Below, piece after piece: positions 7,690 through 17,128 of a stretch of DNA of 45,537 bases; position 1 is the stretch's first letter, and the number at the start of each line of letters is the position of its first letter. The translations under genes and the position numbers were made by a program. The notes beneath the pieces are model-generated. The model saw only the letters and a program-made list of their open reading frames with translations. It ran no database searches and was not told the origin of the DNA. Origin of the DNA: a virus; IMG/VR virus record IMGVR_UViG_3300035698_006541, positions 1-45,537 of that record; one strand, 5' to 3'.

Positions 7690-9555
7690 TTACTGGCTTA
7701 CTGAGAAAGTTACATTACTCGGTGTAACGGTAATGTTCAAGGTGAACTCAGTCATACTCGGTATTGCATTGATGTAAAGCTCAACCTTATACTTACCTAA
7801 TCCGACATCAGTGGCATTGTTTACCTCTAAATCCTCAAGTGAAGTTTTGTATTGGTCGCCCTTCCATTCGTAGTCATAAAGAGCCCGAGCATTCTTGGAC
7901 TTAAGGAAGTCTAGGAATGGTTTAACCTCATTATACATATTCTCCCATGTAAGGAAATCGTTGGGTTGTTCTAGGTATCTTTCAAGAGTTGGTCGTAGGC
8001 TTTTCTCAATAAAGATGATTAACCTTACAATAGAGTTCTGTGAAAGTTTAGAATAAGACTGTTGGGCAGAATGATTACCCCATAGCAACGTTTTGTTGTA
8101 TCGGTCTATAACCATGTTAATTTCCCTGTTCGCAAGTCCATTCAATGCACTAAGCTGTCCATTTCCTCCAAAGTTATTCACTACTCCTACTACTCCATCA
8201 ATTGGCCCTAGCTCAGGACCTGCAAAACTTCTCCATGCTCCATATTGGTTCTCCGCTCTAGTGGATAAAGCCATTACATCTGCAAGCTCAGAAATTTCAG
8301 TTAGGATATTTGTGTTTGGGTGGTTAATCTTTAATCCACCTGCATATACTGCAGCATAAGGAGTGTCAATGGATGTCGCAGCTCTCGCAGCAATCAACTG
8401 AGCCTCAGTAGCATTAGAGTTTGCAAGGTGTGCAAAGAATTGAAGGTCTTTCCTAGAAGCGGCATATACTGCCCCAGCTTGGTTGTAGGTTGCATCTGAA
8501 ATCTCCGGTGCTGCTATTACCATACTATCATTGTGGCCAGAGAAAGCATGAATACCCGTACCTACGGAGTTTCCAACATAGTCAGTTACCGCAACTGAGG
8601 TTCCATCTGAGCCTCCAACGAATTGGTAGGTTTGGTTATAAGGTCTTACAGGTGCAGTTAAAAGGCTAAGGTCTGCATAGACTACATTTAAGAATACAGA
8701 GCCCGTCACCACATCATCCAAGTAGTGGCTTTCCGAAGTTAGGGGTGTTCCATCTATAAGAATGTTTTGATAAGTCTCAGAAAGGCCTGGCTCAGCAAGA
8801 TGGTCAATGGTTAAGTTAAATGCATTGGTGTTTCCATTGCTTGCAGCGGAGATGGTTACTGATACGTTATTATAATCAGCCCCTTCGTGTTTCATGGTAA
8901 ATCCGAAGATTAACTCTCCAGCGGCATTCACTACCCCTTGAACTGATGCCTTAGCAACTGTTGCCTGTGAAGCTCCAAGGGTTACTACCCCAGCACTACC
9001 TCCACCGGTGGTTAGTACGTTGGTTGCCTGTGTTGATACAATCACAATCTGCCTTACCAAACCTGGCCCTGCAGCTACTACCCATGCATCAGCAATTGTA
9101 GGTTGGAGAAGGAGCTCAGTTACAATGTCATCCATTGTTTCATCTGAACCTACCGCATAAGTAACTGCATTTATAGGTGTACCATCAACAGTCAGGTCAT
9201 ATTCATTCAATGCTACCAAGGCAGCAGAGAAGGTTAATAACTGAGCATATCCAATTGAGGCTTTGGTTGCAGTTAAAGTAGAAGGAGTGGTTACATCAGT
9301 ATAGTGTGCAACCCTTGATACTCTCAGTGCAGCTCCTTTATCTAATGCTCTCATCGCAAGCAATGGGAAGTCAGAAGATGTAAGTAGGCCCCCAAACAAT
9401 CTCTTGAATTGTGAAGAGTTACGAATAACAGTTGATGGGTCAGCAACTGGCCCTCTCTTGGTTATCCCTTGCATGAAAACAATCCCCTTTACCAGCTGTG
9501 CAACTGAGAAAGAGAGGTCGGTAACATTGATGTTTAGTTGAGCAGTATTAGGCAT
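7690..9555 (-). CDS. Contractile tail sheath protein
   Basis: A 621-residue protein. The N-terminal region (ITKRGPVADPSTVIRNSSQFKR, then GGLLTSSDFPLLAMRALDKGA) is the conserved start of phage sheath proteins. The middle is beta-rich and variable. The C-terminal domain (INMVIDRYNKTLLWGNHSAQ, VRLIIFIEKSLRPTLERYLE and the final YINAIPSMTEFTLNITV) is the conserved core that interlocks neighbouring subunits. The sheath contracts around the tube to drive it through the cell envelope. It defines the virion as a contractile-tailed type. Confidence 0.95.
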   Translation of the reverse strand: MPNTAQLNINVTDLSFSVAQLVKGIVFMQGITKRGPVADPSTVIRNSSQFKRLFGGLLTSSDFPLLAMRALDKGAALRVSRVAHYTDVTTPSTLTATKASIGYAQLLTFSAALVALNEYDLTVDGTPINAVTYAVGSDETMDDIVTELLLQPTIADAWVVAAGPGLVRQIVIVSTQATNVLTTGGGSAGVVTLGASQATVAKASVQGVVNAAGELIFGFTMKHEGADYNNVSVTISAASNGNTNAFNLTIDHLAEPGLSETYQNILIDGTPLTSESHYLDDVVTGSVFLNVVYADLSLLTAPVRPYNQTYQFVGGSDGTSVAVTDYVGNSVGTGIHAFSGHNDSMVIAAPEISDATYNQAGAVYAASRKDLQFFAHLANSNATEAQLIAARAATSIDTPYAAVYAGGLKINHPNTNILTEISELADVMALSTRAENQYGAWRSFAGPELGPIDGVVGVVNNFGGNGQLSALNGLANREINMVIDRYNKTLLWGNHSAQQSYSKLSQNSIVRLIIFIEKSLRPTLERYLEQPNDFLTWENMYNEVKPFLDFLKSKNARALYDYEWKGDQYKTSLEDLEVNNATDVGLGKYKVELYINAIPSMTEFTLNITVTPSNVTFSVSQ

Positions 9556-9591
9556 GACTGGTTTCTTTATGAATTAATGACTATGGTATTG

Positions 9592-10050
9592 TTATGGGTT
9601 ATCCCTCTTAATCTTACCGAAGAGCTTTTCCCAATCTACGTAATTTGCAAAGGCGGTCCAAACATCTATACCCATCAACCTTCCAGCGTTCTGGATTAAC
9701 CCTTTAAATTCGTTTATCGTTAATAAGCCAGCAATAAATGACGCTATTGGTAAGTTTATATCATATATGTTCCTCATTGCCTTGGTGGATAGTATAAGGA
9801 TAGCGAACCAAAGGAACTTCATACAGGTCTTAAACCATTTCTCACTATCCCAGCCGGTTCTGTATTTCCACATTACAATCCAACCAGATAAAATGTGCAA
9901 TACTAATATACCATAGGCTAGAGATAATACAAAAGCACTTTGGTCTACAACCGCTAATAAAAGTGCCCCCAAAGCAAAAACAAAGGCATTAAATGTAGCT
10001 TGTATTTTGGTAAGTAATACCATTAAAATTTCGGGTATATGGTTTTCCAT
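9592..10050 (-). CDS. Phage holin (phage_holin_4-like)
   Basis: A 152-residue membrane protein with about four hydrophobic segments: residues 23-37, 42-58, 78-90 and 100-112. The ending LLTINEFKGLIQNAGRLMG resembles the conserved C-terminal motif of the phage_holin_4 family (E-x-x-S-x-x-E-N-x-x-x-hG). Such proteins form the inner-membrane lesions that release the endolysin. It is unusually placed between sheath and fibre genes rather than beside the amidase about 12 kb upstream. A membrane protein with another role remains possible. Confidence 0.62.
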   Translation of the reverse strand: MENHIPEILMVLLTKIQATFNAFVFALGALLLAVVDQSAFVLSLAYGILVLHILSGWIVMWKYRTGWDSEKWFKTCMKFLWFAILILSTKAMRNIYDINLPIASFIAGLLTINEFKGLIQNAGRLMGIDVWTAFANYVDWEKLFGKIKRDNP

Positions 10051-10109
10051 TCCTTATTATGTATTGAGTTCCAGTTTCCATAGTAAGGAAATATGGGTGT
10101 TGTGCTGGG

Positions 10110-12338
10110 CTATGGCGATTTAAGAAGGGTAGTATTTATACCCATACCTTGTACAGTTAAAGCATCCTCTAAAAACCAGTTCAGAATAATAAGCTTTAAG
10201 TTATCAATTGAATATGGAATAGAATTTGAACCAGTATGTACAGCATAACTCCAACATTCGGATGTGTCAGTGGATAGAGTGGTCCATAGGCCGGGTCCAG
10301 TTGGGTCCTGGCCGGTGGCAGCTGGGTCTATCTTAGTAAGGCAAAATTTAGTTCTCACATAGGCCGAGGTATTATTAAGACCTACTCCTGTATAATAATC
10401 TCCCCTAGTTATGGTTATATCAAAGTCTATAAAAGCATCGCTGTCTATAATTACAGTGTCTAAGAAAAACACCCAAGACTCCCCTCCATCTGAAGCTAAC
10501 TTAACCTGAATTGCTAATGTATCATTAGTTCCTGAGTGGTCTAATTTCCAAGTACCTGACATTTTAACAGCCTCCCCTTCTACTACTAATAAGGAAGGGT
10601 CTACCTCATAGTAGTATAAAGTATCTGCATGGTGTATTGAGTCTGTTAATAATTGCAGTGTGCTTACAGTTTCCAGTGAGGCATCTCCCTGTGCCCCAGT
10701 TGGGCCAGTAGCCCCAGTTGGGCCAGTAGCCCCAGTAGGTCCAGATGTAGCAGCAGTCCATGATAAGTTACCCAACCCGTCTGTTGTAATTACCTCGGTG
10801 TCAGCTCCATCACTCATGGGTAATATATAGGAAGAGTTTACCCTTACGCCAGAAGCAGCTTCAAGCTCAATCCTGTCAACCATTGAGGTAATTGTAACAT
10901 CTCCACCATTTGCGGTTATATCAGTAGTACCCGCATCTACATTAATATTATTGGTGCTTACAATATCTACATCACCCATAAATGAGGCAATGGTAACATC
11001 ATTCATTGGGAAGAGGGTTGCGGTACCACTATTGTTAGTAACCTCAAAACTAGCCTCCACTATCAAGGGTTCATCTATAAAAACAGTATCTGAATTTAAT
11101 AACCCTATCTTATTAGCATCTAACCTTTGCCAGAATAAGGCCGGACCAGTGGGTCCTGTTGGTCCTGTTGGTCCTGTTGGTCCTGTTACTCCCATTATAT
11201 TGAATGAGAAATTCCAGGCCATACCCCCATAATAGAATATATCTCCTTGTGACCTTGCACAACCTGTATTATATACCAGCATATAATCTCCGTCCACCAT
11301 ACCTGTTGGGGGTGTACAGGCATCAGCATAAAACCAGGTTGACCCATCATCTCCATCTGCCCCATTAGTACCAGCAGTACCATTAGCTCCTTGAGGTCCC
11401 ATCGGGCCCATAGCTCCTGTAGCTCCCGTATAAGTGGTAGTGTCTATGTGTAGTTGTCCAAAGTTATCAATCCTAATATAGCCTGTGTCATTAACTTGAA
11501 CCCCCGCAATGGAGGCTAACTCAGGTAGAAGGTAGGTACTATTTGTATTTATTCTTAGGTAATCCCGTCCTGTTTGGTGGTTTGCTACTGCAAAACTTCT
11601 TTCTTCTCTAATCCCATTTATAGTGTCATGCTCGATACGTGCTATAACCCCCTCATCTCTTTTTACAAATAAGGTTTGTTCATTCTTACTATTACCATTT
11701 GCTAAATTACCAGAGCGTATTAAGACCCCTCCTGGCCATGTAGATACTTGGGATGAGTTGGTATTAGAGGTATCTAAACTTAACATTAAGGGGTATGACT
11801 GACTGGACTGACCATCATCAATTATACCCATTACATGAAGTATAGTGTCATTCTGGTCAGTACTATAAAAAGAAGAACCCGTTAAAGTTAAGGAGCCCCC
11901 AAGTTGGGGTATGCTTATATTTTCTGAGCCTATTCTTAACCAATCTTCTGTCCCACCTATTCTTATATCACCATGGCTTACAACAAAACTCCCTGTACTA
12001 GTATTAGGTTTAAGCCCCCCGCCACTATCTGACCATAGGCTACTACCCCCACCTCCAGTCAGAGGAACATAAGCTGCTCCGTTCCAAACATAAGGAGGGT
12101 TAACTAGAAATATAGTGTCGGTTGAAAACAGCCTATCCCGCATGTAATTCTCATCCAATAATAGGGCTGAGTTATTAATGATGTCATGTAATGCTTCTCT
12201 TAGTACACTAATCTTTAGCTTCTGGTTAGAGGCCAACTTCGTGTCTATCATAGTGTTTAACTGACTTCGTACGGGTTGAGCTGTTGCACATCCGGCTATC
12301 AATACAGTTAGTAGTAGAAAGCTTAATATTCTTTTCAT
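10110..12338 (-). CDS. Collagen-like fibre protein with a lipoprotein signal peptide
   Basis: About 742 residues if started at ATG 12338. This start is chosen because it begins an ideal signal peptide, MKRILSFLLLTVLIAGCATA, with lipobox I-A-G-Cys17. A longer frame upstream lies inside the previous gene and is rejected. Three G-x-y collagen blocks lie at about residues 302-330, 383-398 and 531-551, separated by beta-rich Ser/Thr/Asp sequence as in fibres and host-binding proteins. The gene follows the tail-terminator-like gene and precedes the holin. It may be a virion fibre or a lipid-anchored surface protein made in infected cells. The lipobox is unusual for a virion protein. Confidence 0.75.
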   Translation of the reverse strand: MKRILSFLLLTVLIAGCATAQPVRSQLNTMIDTKLASNQKLKISVLREALHDIINNSALLLDENYMRDRLFSTDTIFLVNPPYVWNGAAYVPLTGGGGSSLWSDSGGGLKPNTSTGSFVVSHGDIRIGGTEDWLRIGSENISIPQLGGSLTLTGSSFYSTDQNDTILHVMGIIDDGQSSQSYPLMLSLDTSNTNSSQVSTWPGGVLIRSGNLANGNSKNEQTLFVKRDEGVIARIEHDTINGIREERSFAVANHQTGRDYLRINTNSTYLLPELASIAGVQVNDTGYIRIDNFGQLHIDTTTYTGATGAMGPMGPQGANGTAGTNGADGDDGSTWFYADACTPPTGMVDGDYMLVYNTGCARSQGDIFYYGGMAWNFSFNIMGVTGPTGPTGPTGPTGPALFWQRLDANKIGLLNSDTVFIDEPLIVEASFEVTNNSGTATLFPMNDVTIASFMGDVDIVSTNNINVDAGTTDITANGGDVTITSMVDRIELEAASGVRVNSSYILPMSDGADTEVITTDGLGNLSWTAATSGPTGATGPTGATGPTGAQGDASLETVSTLQLLTDSIHHADTLYYYEVDPSLLVVEGEAVKMSGTWKLDHSGTNDTLAIQVKLASDGGESWVFFLDTVIIDSDAFIDFDITITRGDYYTGVGLNNTSAYVRTKFCLTKIDPAATGQDPTGPGLWTTLSTDTSECWSYAVHTGSNSIPYSIDNLKLIILNWFLEDALTVQGMGINTTLLKSP

Positions 12339-12357
12339 ACTTGGGTATTTAATTATA

Positions 12358-13197
12358 CTATAAAAAATCTGTGTCAAAATCATCCTTGTCGAAGTCCTCA
12401 TGGCTGAAGTCATAATTACTCCCACTAGAGCCTGAGCCGGAACTTCCGTCGGGTGTTTTATCACAACTACCAACTTTCATAGTTGATACCTGTTGAGGTA
12501 GTACCCCCATAAGGGTATCAACTGTGATACACTGAATAGGTTGCACAGTTCCAATCTCTTCTGGTACGGATAAGCAAAGGTCAGGTATCTTAAAAGTAAC
12601 GATGTAGTTATTCACTCCATCCTTTGGTTCGTTCTCTTCTATGTGTCCTACTAGCTCCATGACAAACCTGTCTTGGTTGCCGTCTTTGTCATAGTAATCT
12701 ACATATCCAATACTAGGAAATCCTTGAGCAATAATAGCGTTCATAACCCTATCCTGTTTTGCCGAGCGGTTAGATAGGATAAAATCATAGTAGGCATCTA
12801 CTATGCTATTCTTTTGCTTCTTGACTACATATCTAGTGATGGGGTTTCCAGAACCAGAACCACTCCCTTCTCCCTCAGTTGCATATACCGCTTCATTATA
12901 AGGATTAGGAGGTAAGCCTATTTCTAAGCTGGGTAGAAATCTTTTCTTAACAATAACAATCCGTGGTACTCTCTTTAAGTTCTTGTTGTCTGAGCTTCCA
13001 ACTCCAAAGAGGTCTATAGCAAAACCCTTATCAGCAGAGACTGCATCTATAGCTCCTTGCCACGTTGCTTCGCCCGCAGCATCATTAGTAATACCCACAA
13101 TATCAGGCAAATAACCATAGCTTACAAGTAATAGCCGCAGGGTCTCAAATAAAGACCTCTCCAATCGCTCCTGTGATATGGATAGTGGTGCTGGCAT
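12358..13197 (-). CDS. Tail terminator/neck-type protein
   Basis: A 279-residue protein. The first 50 residues are helical (RLERSLFETLRLLLVSYGYL), followed by alternating beta strands (VPRIVIVKKRFLP; RFVMELVGHIEENEP; NNYIVTFKIPDLCL). It has Gly/Ser linkers near residue 112 and near the C-terminus, and a very acidic tail (DKDDFDTDFL). It follows the gp10-like gene and lies upstream of the sheath, where tail-terminator (gpU/gp15-like) proteins sit. The function is inferred from position and the alpha/beta pattern only. Confidence 0.5.
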   Translation of the reverse strand: MPAPLSISQERLERSLFETLRLLLVSYGYLPDIVGITNDAAGEATWQGAIDAVSADKGFAIDLFGVGSSDNKNLKRVPRIVIVKKRFLPSLEIGLPPNPYNEAVYATEGEGSGSGSGNPITRYVVKKQKNSIVDAYYDFILSNRSAKQDRVMNAIIAQGFPSIGYVDYYDKDGNQDRFVMELVGHIEENEPKDGVNNYIVTFKIPDLCLSVPEEIGTVQPIQCITVDTLMGVLPQQVSTMKVGSCDKTPDGSSGSGSSGSNYDFSHEDFDKDDFDTDFL

Positions 13198-13198
13198 G

Positions 13199-13711
13199 TT
13201 AATATGGTAAATCGACTCTCCAACCTTCCTTGGCTAATCTTCGTTCAACGGTTTCTTTAACTATGGAGTTCATACCCTTTCCTCTTCCACCCATCTCTCT
13301 AACTGAAGGACCCCATATAGGCCTTTCTTTCATTTTAGAAGTTCCGTACTCCATCCAAGAAGCTATCTTCCAAACCTCAACCTTCTTCTTAGAGTGGGGG
13401 TGGATAATACCTTTCTTAATACCAATGTTAACGGAATAGCCTTCTTGCCAAAATGATATAGAGTTAATGTATATCCTCTTGTCAAGGTAGATTAAGGAGT
13501 TACCTTTCTTATTAGCTACCGTCCTTGCAGTTAATTTCTCCCAAGGTAAGTCTTGGTTCATTATATGACCCTTAACTATTTTAATCAGCTTCTTTGCTAT
13601 CTTTTCTTCGGCAGCTCGGATTGACCGTTTAATAGATTTATCTAAGGTGGAAGTCATGTTTCTCGCCCCAGCCCAGTTTCCAAAGGGCTTGACGGTTACT
13701 GCTCTAGGCAT
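13199..13711 (-). CDS. Neck/tail-completion protein (HK97 gp10-like)
   Basis: A 170-residue basic protein. The helix of residues 25-50 (KSIKRSIRAAEEKIAKKLIKIV) and the motif WMEYGTSKMKERPIWGPSVRE at about 117-138 match HK97 gp10-like proteins, where an E-x-G-T turn is followed by RPF/RPxxxP. These act at the head-tail junction or in tail completion. It overlaps the preceding gene by one base and is one base from the next, within the head-completion cluster. Confidence 0.75.
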   Translation of the reverse strand: MPRAVTVKPFGNWAGARNMTSTLDKSIKRSIRAAEEKIAKKLIKIVKGHIMNQDLPWEKLTARTVANKKGNSLIYLDKRIYINSISFWQEGYSVNIGIKKGIIHPHSKKKVEVWKIASWMEYGTSKMKERPIWGPSVREMGGRGKGMNSIVKETVERRLAKEGWRVDLPY

Positions 13712-14211
13712 TACACGGTTCTATCTGTCATATCTAATTGTACCCATGCTCTCTCTTGGCTAGTGGCAACTGGGGTTCTCCTTACAATAATCATTACGTG
13801 GAGAGGGTCTTTAGATGCTTGTGCAATAAGTGTGTCGCCTTCTATTCTGTAGAGAGTTCCCCTATGTATAAAGGCATCCTTATTAGGCTCAATATTAAAA
13901 TTACCATATATATCAAGTAAACCCTTCTCTTTAAGATGGGTTCTGTTGAATAGCAATACAGCGGTCTGACGGTCAATGGTTCCTTCGTCCTTCTCTACGT
14001 TTGTAGGCCAGGTATGGAATACATTATATTGAATGAGTACATTTAAGGTGTGCATAGACCACCCACTATCCTCATTGGTATCTTCTTTCCACCTATCAAT
14101 AGAATGCTCTACCCTAGCATAGGTAACTAACTCTTGGTTTACACTATCACCAAAGGAGTTAATTAATCTCTTGTACTCTTTCCACTGAGCATCGCTTATA
14201 GGGCCGGGCAT
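13711..14211 (-). CDS. Head closure (stopper)-like protein
   Basis: A 166-residue protein. The second half is beta-rich: DAFIHRGTLYRIEGDTLIAQ followed by DPLHVMIIVRR. This matches the pattern of head-closure/stopper proteins (SPP1 gp16, HK97 gp9), where a 'required-before-use' strand pair is followed by a PLHxxxxxR strand. Such proteins seal the portal after packaging and bind the tail. Position between the adaptor-like gene and the gp10-like gene agrees. Confidence 0.6.
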   Translation of the reverse strand: MPGPISDAQWKEYKRLINSFGDSVNQELVTYARVEHSIDRWKEDTNEDSGWSMHTLNVLIQYNVFHTWPTNVEKDEGTIDRQTAVLLFNRTHLKEKGLLDIYGNFNIEPNKDAFIHRGTLYRIEGDTLIAQASKDPLHVMIIVRRTPVATSQERAWVQLDMTDRTV

Positions 14212-14212
14212 T

Positions 14213-14767
14213 TTATCTTAACCAAGATGGATAATTCGGGTTGGTACTTCCAGTAGCACATCTTGCAGTCTGAAATAGAACCCCTAGGTTTTTACTATCA
14301 CAGAAAGGTAATTTGAACCCAAGTCGTTGAGCGGTTGTACATAAGTGTTCTTGGAATTTTTCAAGAGCCCCCCTCTCGGTCATAAGCTCTTTGAAGAAGT
14401 CAACTTGATTTCCTTGATTATCCCACCACTCTACTTCGTCAGGTCCTGTCTTGATGTTTTTAGTCCCAGTTCCAGCGGATGAAGATGGATTGAAGATAAG
14501 ATTAGACGAAGCCATATACTTAGCCCCTTCTGACATAATAGTTTCGTATACCGCAAGTTCTCCAATAAGAACGTTCTCAAGGTAACCCCATTTAGATTGG
14601 TCTACTATGTCATCACCTAGAAGCTCAGGGTTCTTTTGATTAGCCAACCAATGCTGCCATTTTGTAACTGCATGAGTGGCGCAAGGAGTTCCGCACAGAC
14701 TAGGTGGTAGCTTACAACATATAGTCGTAGCTACCACCCCTCCTACCAAATCAATACTAGAGCCCAT
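14213..14767 (-). CDS. Head-completion region protein of unknown family
   Basis: A 184-residue protein with a Cys-rich N-terminus (Cys at about 17, 18, 25 and 29) and two more Cys pairs near the C-terminus. It has helical stretches (EELL-type DDIVDQSKWGYLENVLIGE, FFKELMTERGALEKFQEHL). It is located where head-tail adaptor proteins usually lie, after the capsid genes and before the stopper-like gene. No family recognised; an adaptor role is only positional. Confidence 0.6.
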   Translation of the reverse strand: MGSSIDLVGGVVATTICCKLPPSLCGTPCATHAVTKWQHWLANQKNPELLGDDIVDQSKWGYLENVLIGELAVYETIMSEGAKYMASSNLIFNPSSSAGTGTKNIKTGPDEVEWWDNQGNQVDFFKELMTERGALEKFQEHLCTTAQRLGFKLPFCDSKNLGVLFQTARCATGSTNPNYPSWLR

Positions 14768-14775
14768 GTTATAGG

Positions 14776-15345
14776 TTATTGGGCAGCGTTCTCAATCTCA
14801 GCCGCAAGGTCAATAAGGTCAGCTCTCGTCATCTTCATAAGGTCAGCTCTCTCATCTTCGTCTGTGTCCACATCCTTATCAACCATCCAGTCGATAATTT
14901 GAGCTTTTGACATCCCTTCAAAGGTTCCGCCCTCATTATTATTATCATCCTCGCCATTCAGATTTACAGACAGGGGTTTAGGGCCAGAGGGTTCATCTCC
15001 ATTTCCATAGCGTTTACCCAATACCTCTACTAGATTGTCCTTACCGAATTTCTTTTCCAATATCTCTACGGCATTAGAAATCTTTTTGGCATTAGCGGTA
15101 TTGGACTCTTCAGTTACCTGCTCATGTACCGCTTGTAGAGAATTGAACTCTGCAAGGTTTATCAATACAAAGTGGGTACCCATCCTTTTTGATAGGTCGC
15201 TGTTCTTATTCTTAAGTGCAGCTTCAAACCTTTTCTTGTTAACGGCTTGTGGTACATCTCGTACTAATTTGATGCCGAGGCTTCGGTCAACAAATACACT
15301 TGCATCATTAGCAAGTCTTAGGTAAACATTCTCATCTTGTGCCAT
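14776..15345 (-). CDS. Head-region protein with C-terminal HeH/SAP-like motif
   Basis: A 189-residue protein. The N-terminal 120 residues are of mixed alpha/beta type. After an Asn/Glu/Gly linker at about 125-140, residues about 143-189 form a helix-extension-helix pattern (MSKAQIIDWMVDKDVDT, then MTRADLIDLAAEI). This is the small motif often appended to phage head and gpFI-like proteins and able to bind DNA or protein. It is the first gene after the capsid terminator, so it is read through or has its own promoter; no clear promoter box was found. Confidence 0.6.
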   Translation of the reverse strand: MAQDENVYLRLANDASVFVDRSLGIKLVRDVPQAVNKKRFEAALKNKNSDLSKRMGTHFVLINLAEFNSLQAVHEQVTEESNTANAKKISNAVEILEKKFGKDNLVEVLGKRYGNGDEPSGPKPLSVNLNGEDDNNNEGGTFEGMSKAQIIDWMVDKDVDTDEDERADLMKMTRADLIDLAAEIENAAQ

Positions 15346-15497
15346 ACTGTTTTTGATTTGTTAGAGTTTATGGATTTAATCTCATTGGATATTATAATAG
15401 TCCCATTGCGGGGCTACTTAATCATATTACTAGTGGAATATCCAAGTGAATTGATAGGATATACGATTTTGAAAGTGATAATGAAACTTATGGATAT

Positions 15498-15528
15498 TAA
15501 AAAAGCCCCACCCAAGAGGGTAGGGCTT
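15498..15528 (-). terminator. Rho-independent terminator after the major capsid gene
   Basis: On the minus strand AAGCCC-ACCC pairs with GGGT-GGGCTT (one mismatch) around a four-base loop and runs into TTTTTT. It lies about 30 bases past the capsid stop codon, a classical arrangement for a highly expressed gene. Confidence 0.85.
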
Positions 15529-15556
15529 CCTTAAAAATCAATGTTAATAGAACCTT

Positions 15557-16660
15557 TTATTCAAAGTTTACTTGTTCCGCAGCATCAACGTCCATGTAAG
15601 ATGGGAAGCCATTACCTGAAAAGGCAAGTGACTCATCAATGATTACTCTGGCATCTCTGTAGATGATTGACCAGCCTGAAGTAAGTGTTGCATAGAACTC
15701 TTCAGTTTGGTTCTGAACGATTTTGTCGCTTTCAACTTTCAGTGGTTGGCTGTTCAATTTGATAATTGAAGCAGTACTGTCAATAACCATTGCTTGGTCA
15801 GAAGGCATAGCCCCATGAATGTAATAGTTAGCGTTCTTTGGAACCGGAGTTTTCAAATCAATCGTTGCATGGGTTGTACCAGCGTTCTTATCTTTGAACT
15901 CGCTCAATTCAAGAGTGGTCAATCCCATAGCTTCACCTGAAAGAATAGAGTCAGCCTTTCTTCCGATACGGGCCATTCTAATCCAGCATCTCAAGTAGTC
16001 GATGTATTGAATACCTGCAAGAGTGTCATCAACTCCAATTACTGGGGCAGACTCAGAACCCGAGTCTTGCTCTCCATTAATCAATACGTTAATCAGCTGG
16101 CTATCAAGTCCAAGTCCAAGCTTGATACCGAAGTCTTGCATATAAATTGAAACGATGTTGATGGCAACGTATTGGCTAATCTCATAAGGGATTTTAATAC
16201 CTCTACCCATCTTACGAGTGGTAACGGTCTTTTGTCCGAAGTCAACTCCACCTGTTGGGATGGTTTCAGCAATTCCAACAAATCTTGGAGTTGCATCGCT
16301 CATTTCCCAGTGAGGCATTGTAACCGATGTACCAGAGATAGATTGCTCTACTGCGGTAAGGTCTTTCCAAATTGGAGACTTACGAAGTCCAAGTCGAAGA
16401 GCCTCACGGATAATCTCAGGGATGAGCCATCTAACACTCTCATCTGGCATAGAAACCAAATTCTCAATTGTGTCAATTCCAGGCTGTACTCCCAAATCCT
16501 CAAACAAAGCTGACATCGAGATACCCCAAGTCTTATTGATGAATTGAGCGAACGTTACGTCCGTTGGGTTGTCAGGGTTATTTCTAAGTCCCTCAACAGC
16601 TCTCACTGTATTTTTGATTTCCCCTTTGTACTTCGATTTTTTATACTGTTCAGTATTCAT
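15557..16660 (-). CDS. Major capsid protein (HK97-fold)
   Basis: A 367-residue protein of normal size for an HK97-fold capsid. The N-terminal arm is helical and charged. The beta-rich core includes AVEQSISGTSVTMPHWEMSD and PRFVGIAETIPTGGVDFGQ, followed by KMGRGIKIPYEISQY; the spine-helix region contains SIYMQDFGIKLGLGLDSQLI. The C-terminus has ATLTSGWSIIYRDARVIIDE, a typical capsid ending. Placement after the protease-scaffold and decoration genes, and a strong terminator behind it, support the call. Confidence 0.9.
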   Translation of the reverse strand: MNTEQYKKSKYKGEIKNTVRAVEGLRNNPDNPTDVTFAQFINKTWGISMSALFEDLGVQPGIDTIENLVSMPDESVRWLIPEIIREALRLGLRKSPIWKDLTAVEQSISGTSVTMPHWEMSDATPRFVGIAETIPTGGVDFGQKTVTTRKMGRGIKIPYEISQYVAINIVSIYMQDFGIKLGLGLDSQLINVLINGEQDSGSESAPVIGVDDTLAGIQYIDYLRCWIRMARIGRKADSILSGEAMGLTTLELSEFKDKNAGTTHATIDLKTPVPKNANYYIHGAMPSDQAMVIDSTASIIKLNSQPLKVESDKIVQNQTEEFYATLTSGWSIIYRDARVIIDESLAFSGNGFPSYMDVDAAEQVNFE

Positions 16661-16699
16661 GGCTGTGTTTTGCGAGTTTGTAAATTTTGGTTAATCGGT

Positions 16700-17128
16700 T
16701 TAGCTCATTGCAACTAGAACCCGAACCTTATCATATTGGGCAGTGGCAACATCCAAAGACCATCCCGTCATGTCCACGTCAGTGGCAACGGCTTGGATAT
16801 AGAGAGTTCTGTTTCCAGCAACATAGAACCCATCAACTTGAACGGGCCCAGCATTAAGAGCAGCATTAGCAAAGGCAAATACAACTCCCAGTCCTTTTGT
16901 TACTACGGTTACCAACTCTCCAATTGCAGCATCGGCATGTGCATAACCGATACATAGGTTTCGGTTGTCTCCAGCGGCAAGTGCAACAATGGTTCCAGCA
17001 GCATCAAGCTTTACTGGTTGTCCTTTCTTCACTTCAGTCTTTGCTTCAAATTCTACATGTGTGAAGTGGTTACTAAATCCTTGAAGGAAGATAGTTACGT
17101 CTGCTTCGGTTCCTAATGTATTTGCCAT
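16700..17128 (-). CDS. Capsid decoration/stabilisation-like protein
   Basis: A 142-residue, almost all-beta, Ala/Val-rich protein (VKKGQPVKLDAAGTIVALAA; CIGYAHADAAIGELVTVV). The pattern resembles the decoration family sometimes labelled DUF2190, which binds the outside of HK97-type capsids. It sits between the protease-scaffold gene and the capsid gene, the standard place for such a protein. The call rests on fold pattern and order. Confidence 0.65.
   Translation of the reverse strand: MANTLGTEADVTIFLQGFSNHFTHVEFEAKTEVKKGQPVKLDAAGTIVALAAGDNRNLCIGYAHADAAIGELVTVVTKGLGVVFAFANAALNAGPVQVDGFYVAGNRTLYIQAVATDVDMTGWSLDVATAQYDKVRVLVAMS

Noticed and set aside
12339-12473. Longer start for the collagen-like lipoprotein
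   Set aside because: It would lie within the upstream gene and place the signal peptide internally; the ATG at 12338 gives an ideal lipoprotein signal.
15337-15534. Plus-strand frame between the capsid and next head gene
   Set aside because: It runs through the capsid terminator hairpin, has no promoter or family pattern, and is antisense to a coherent minus-strand operon.
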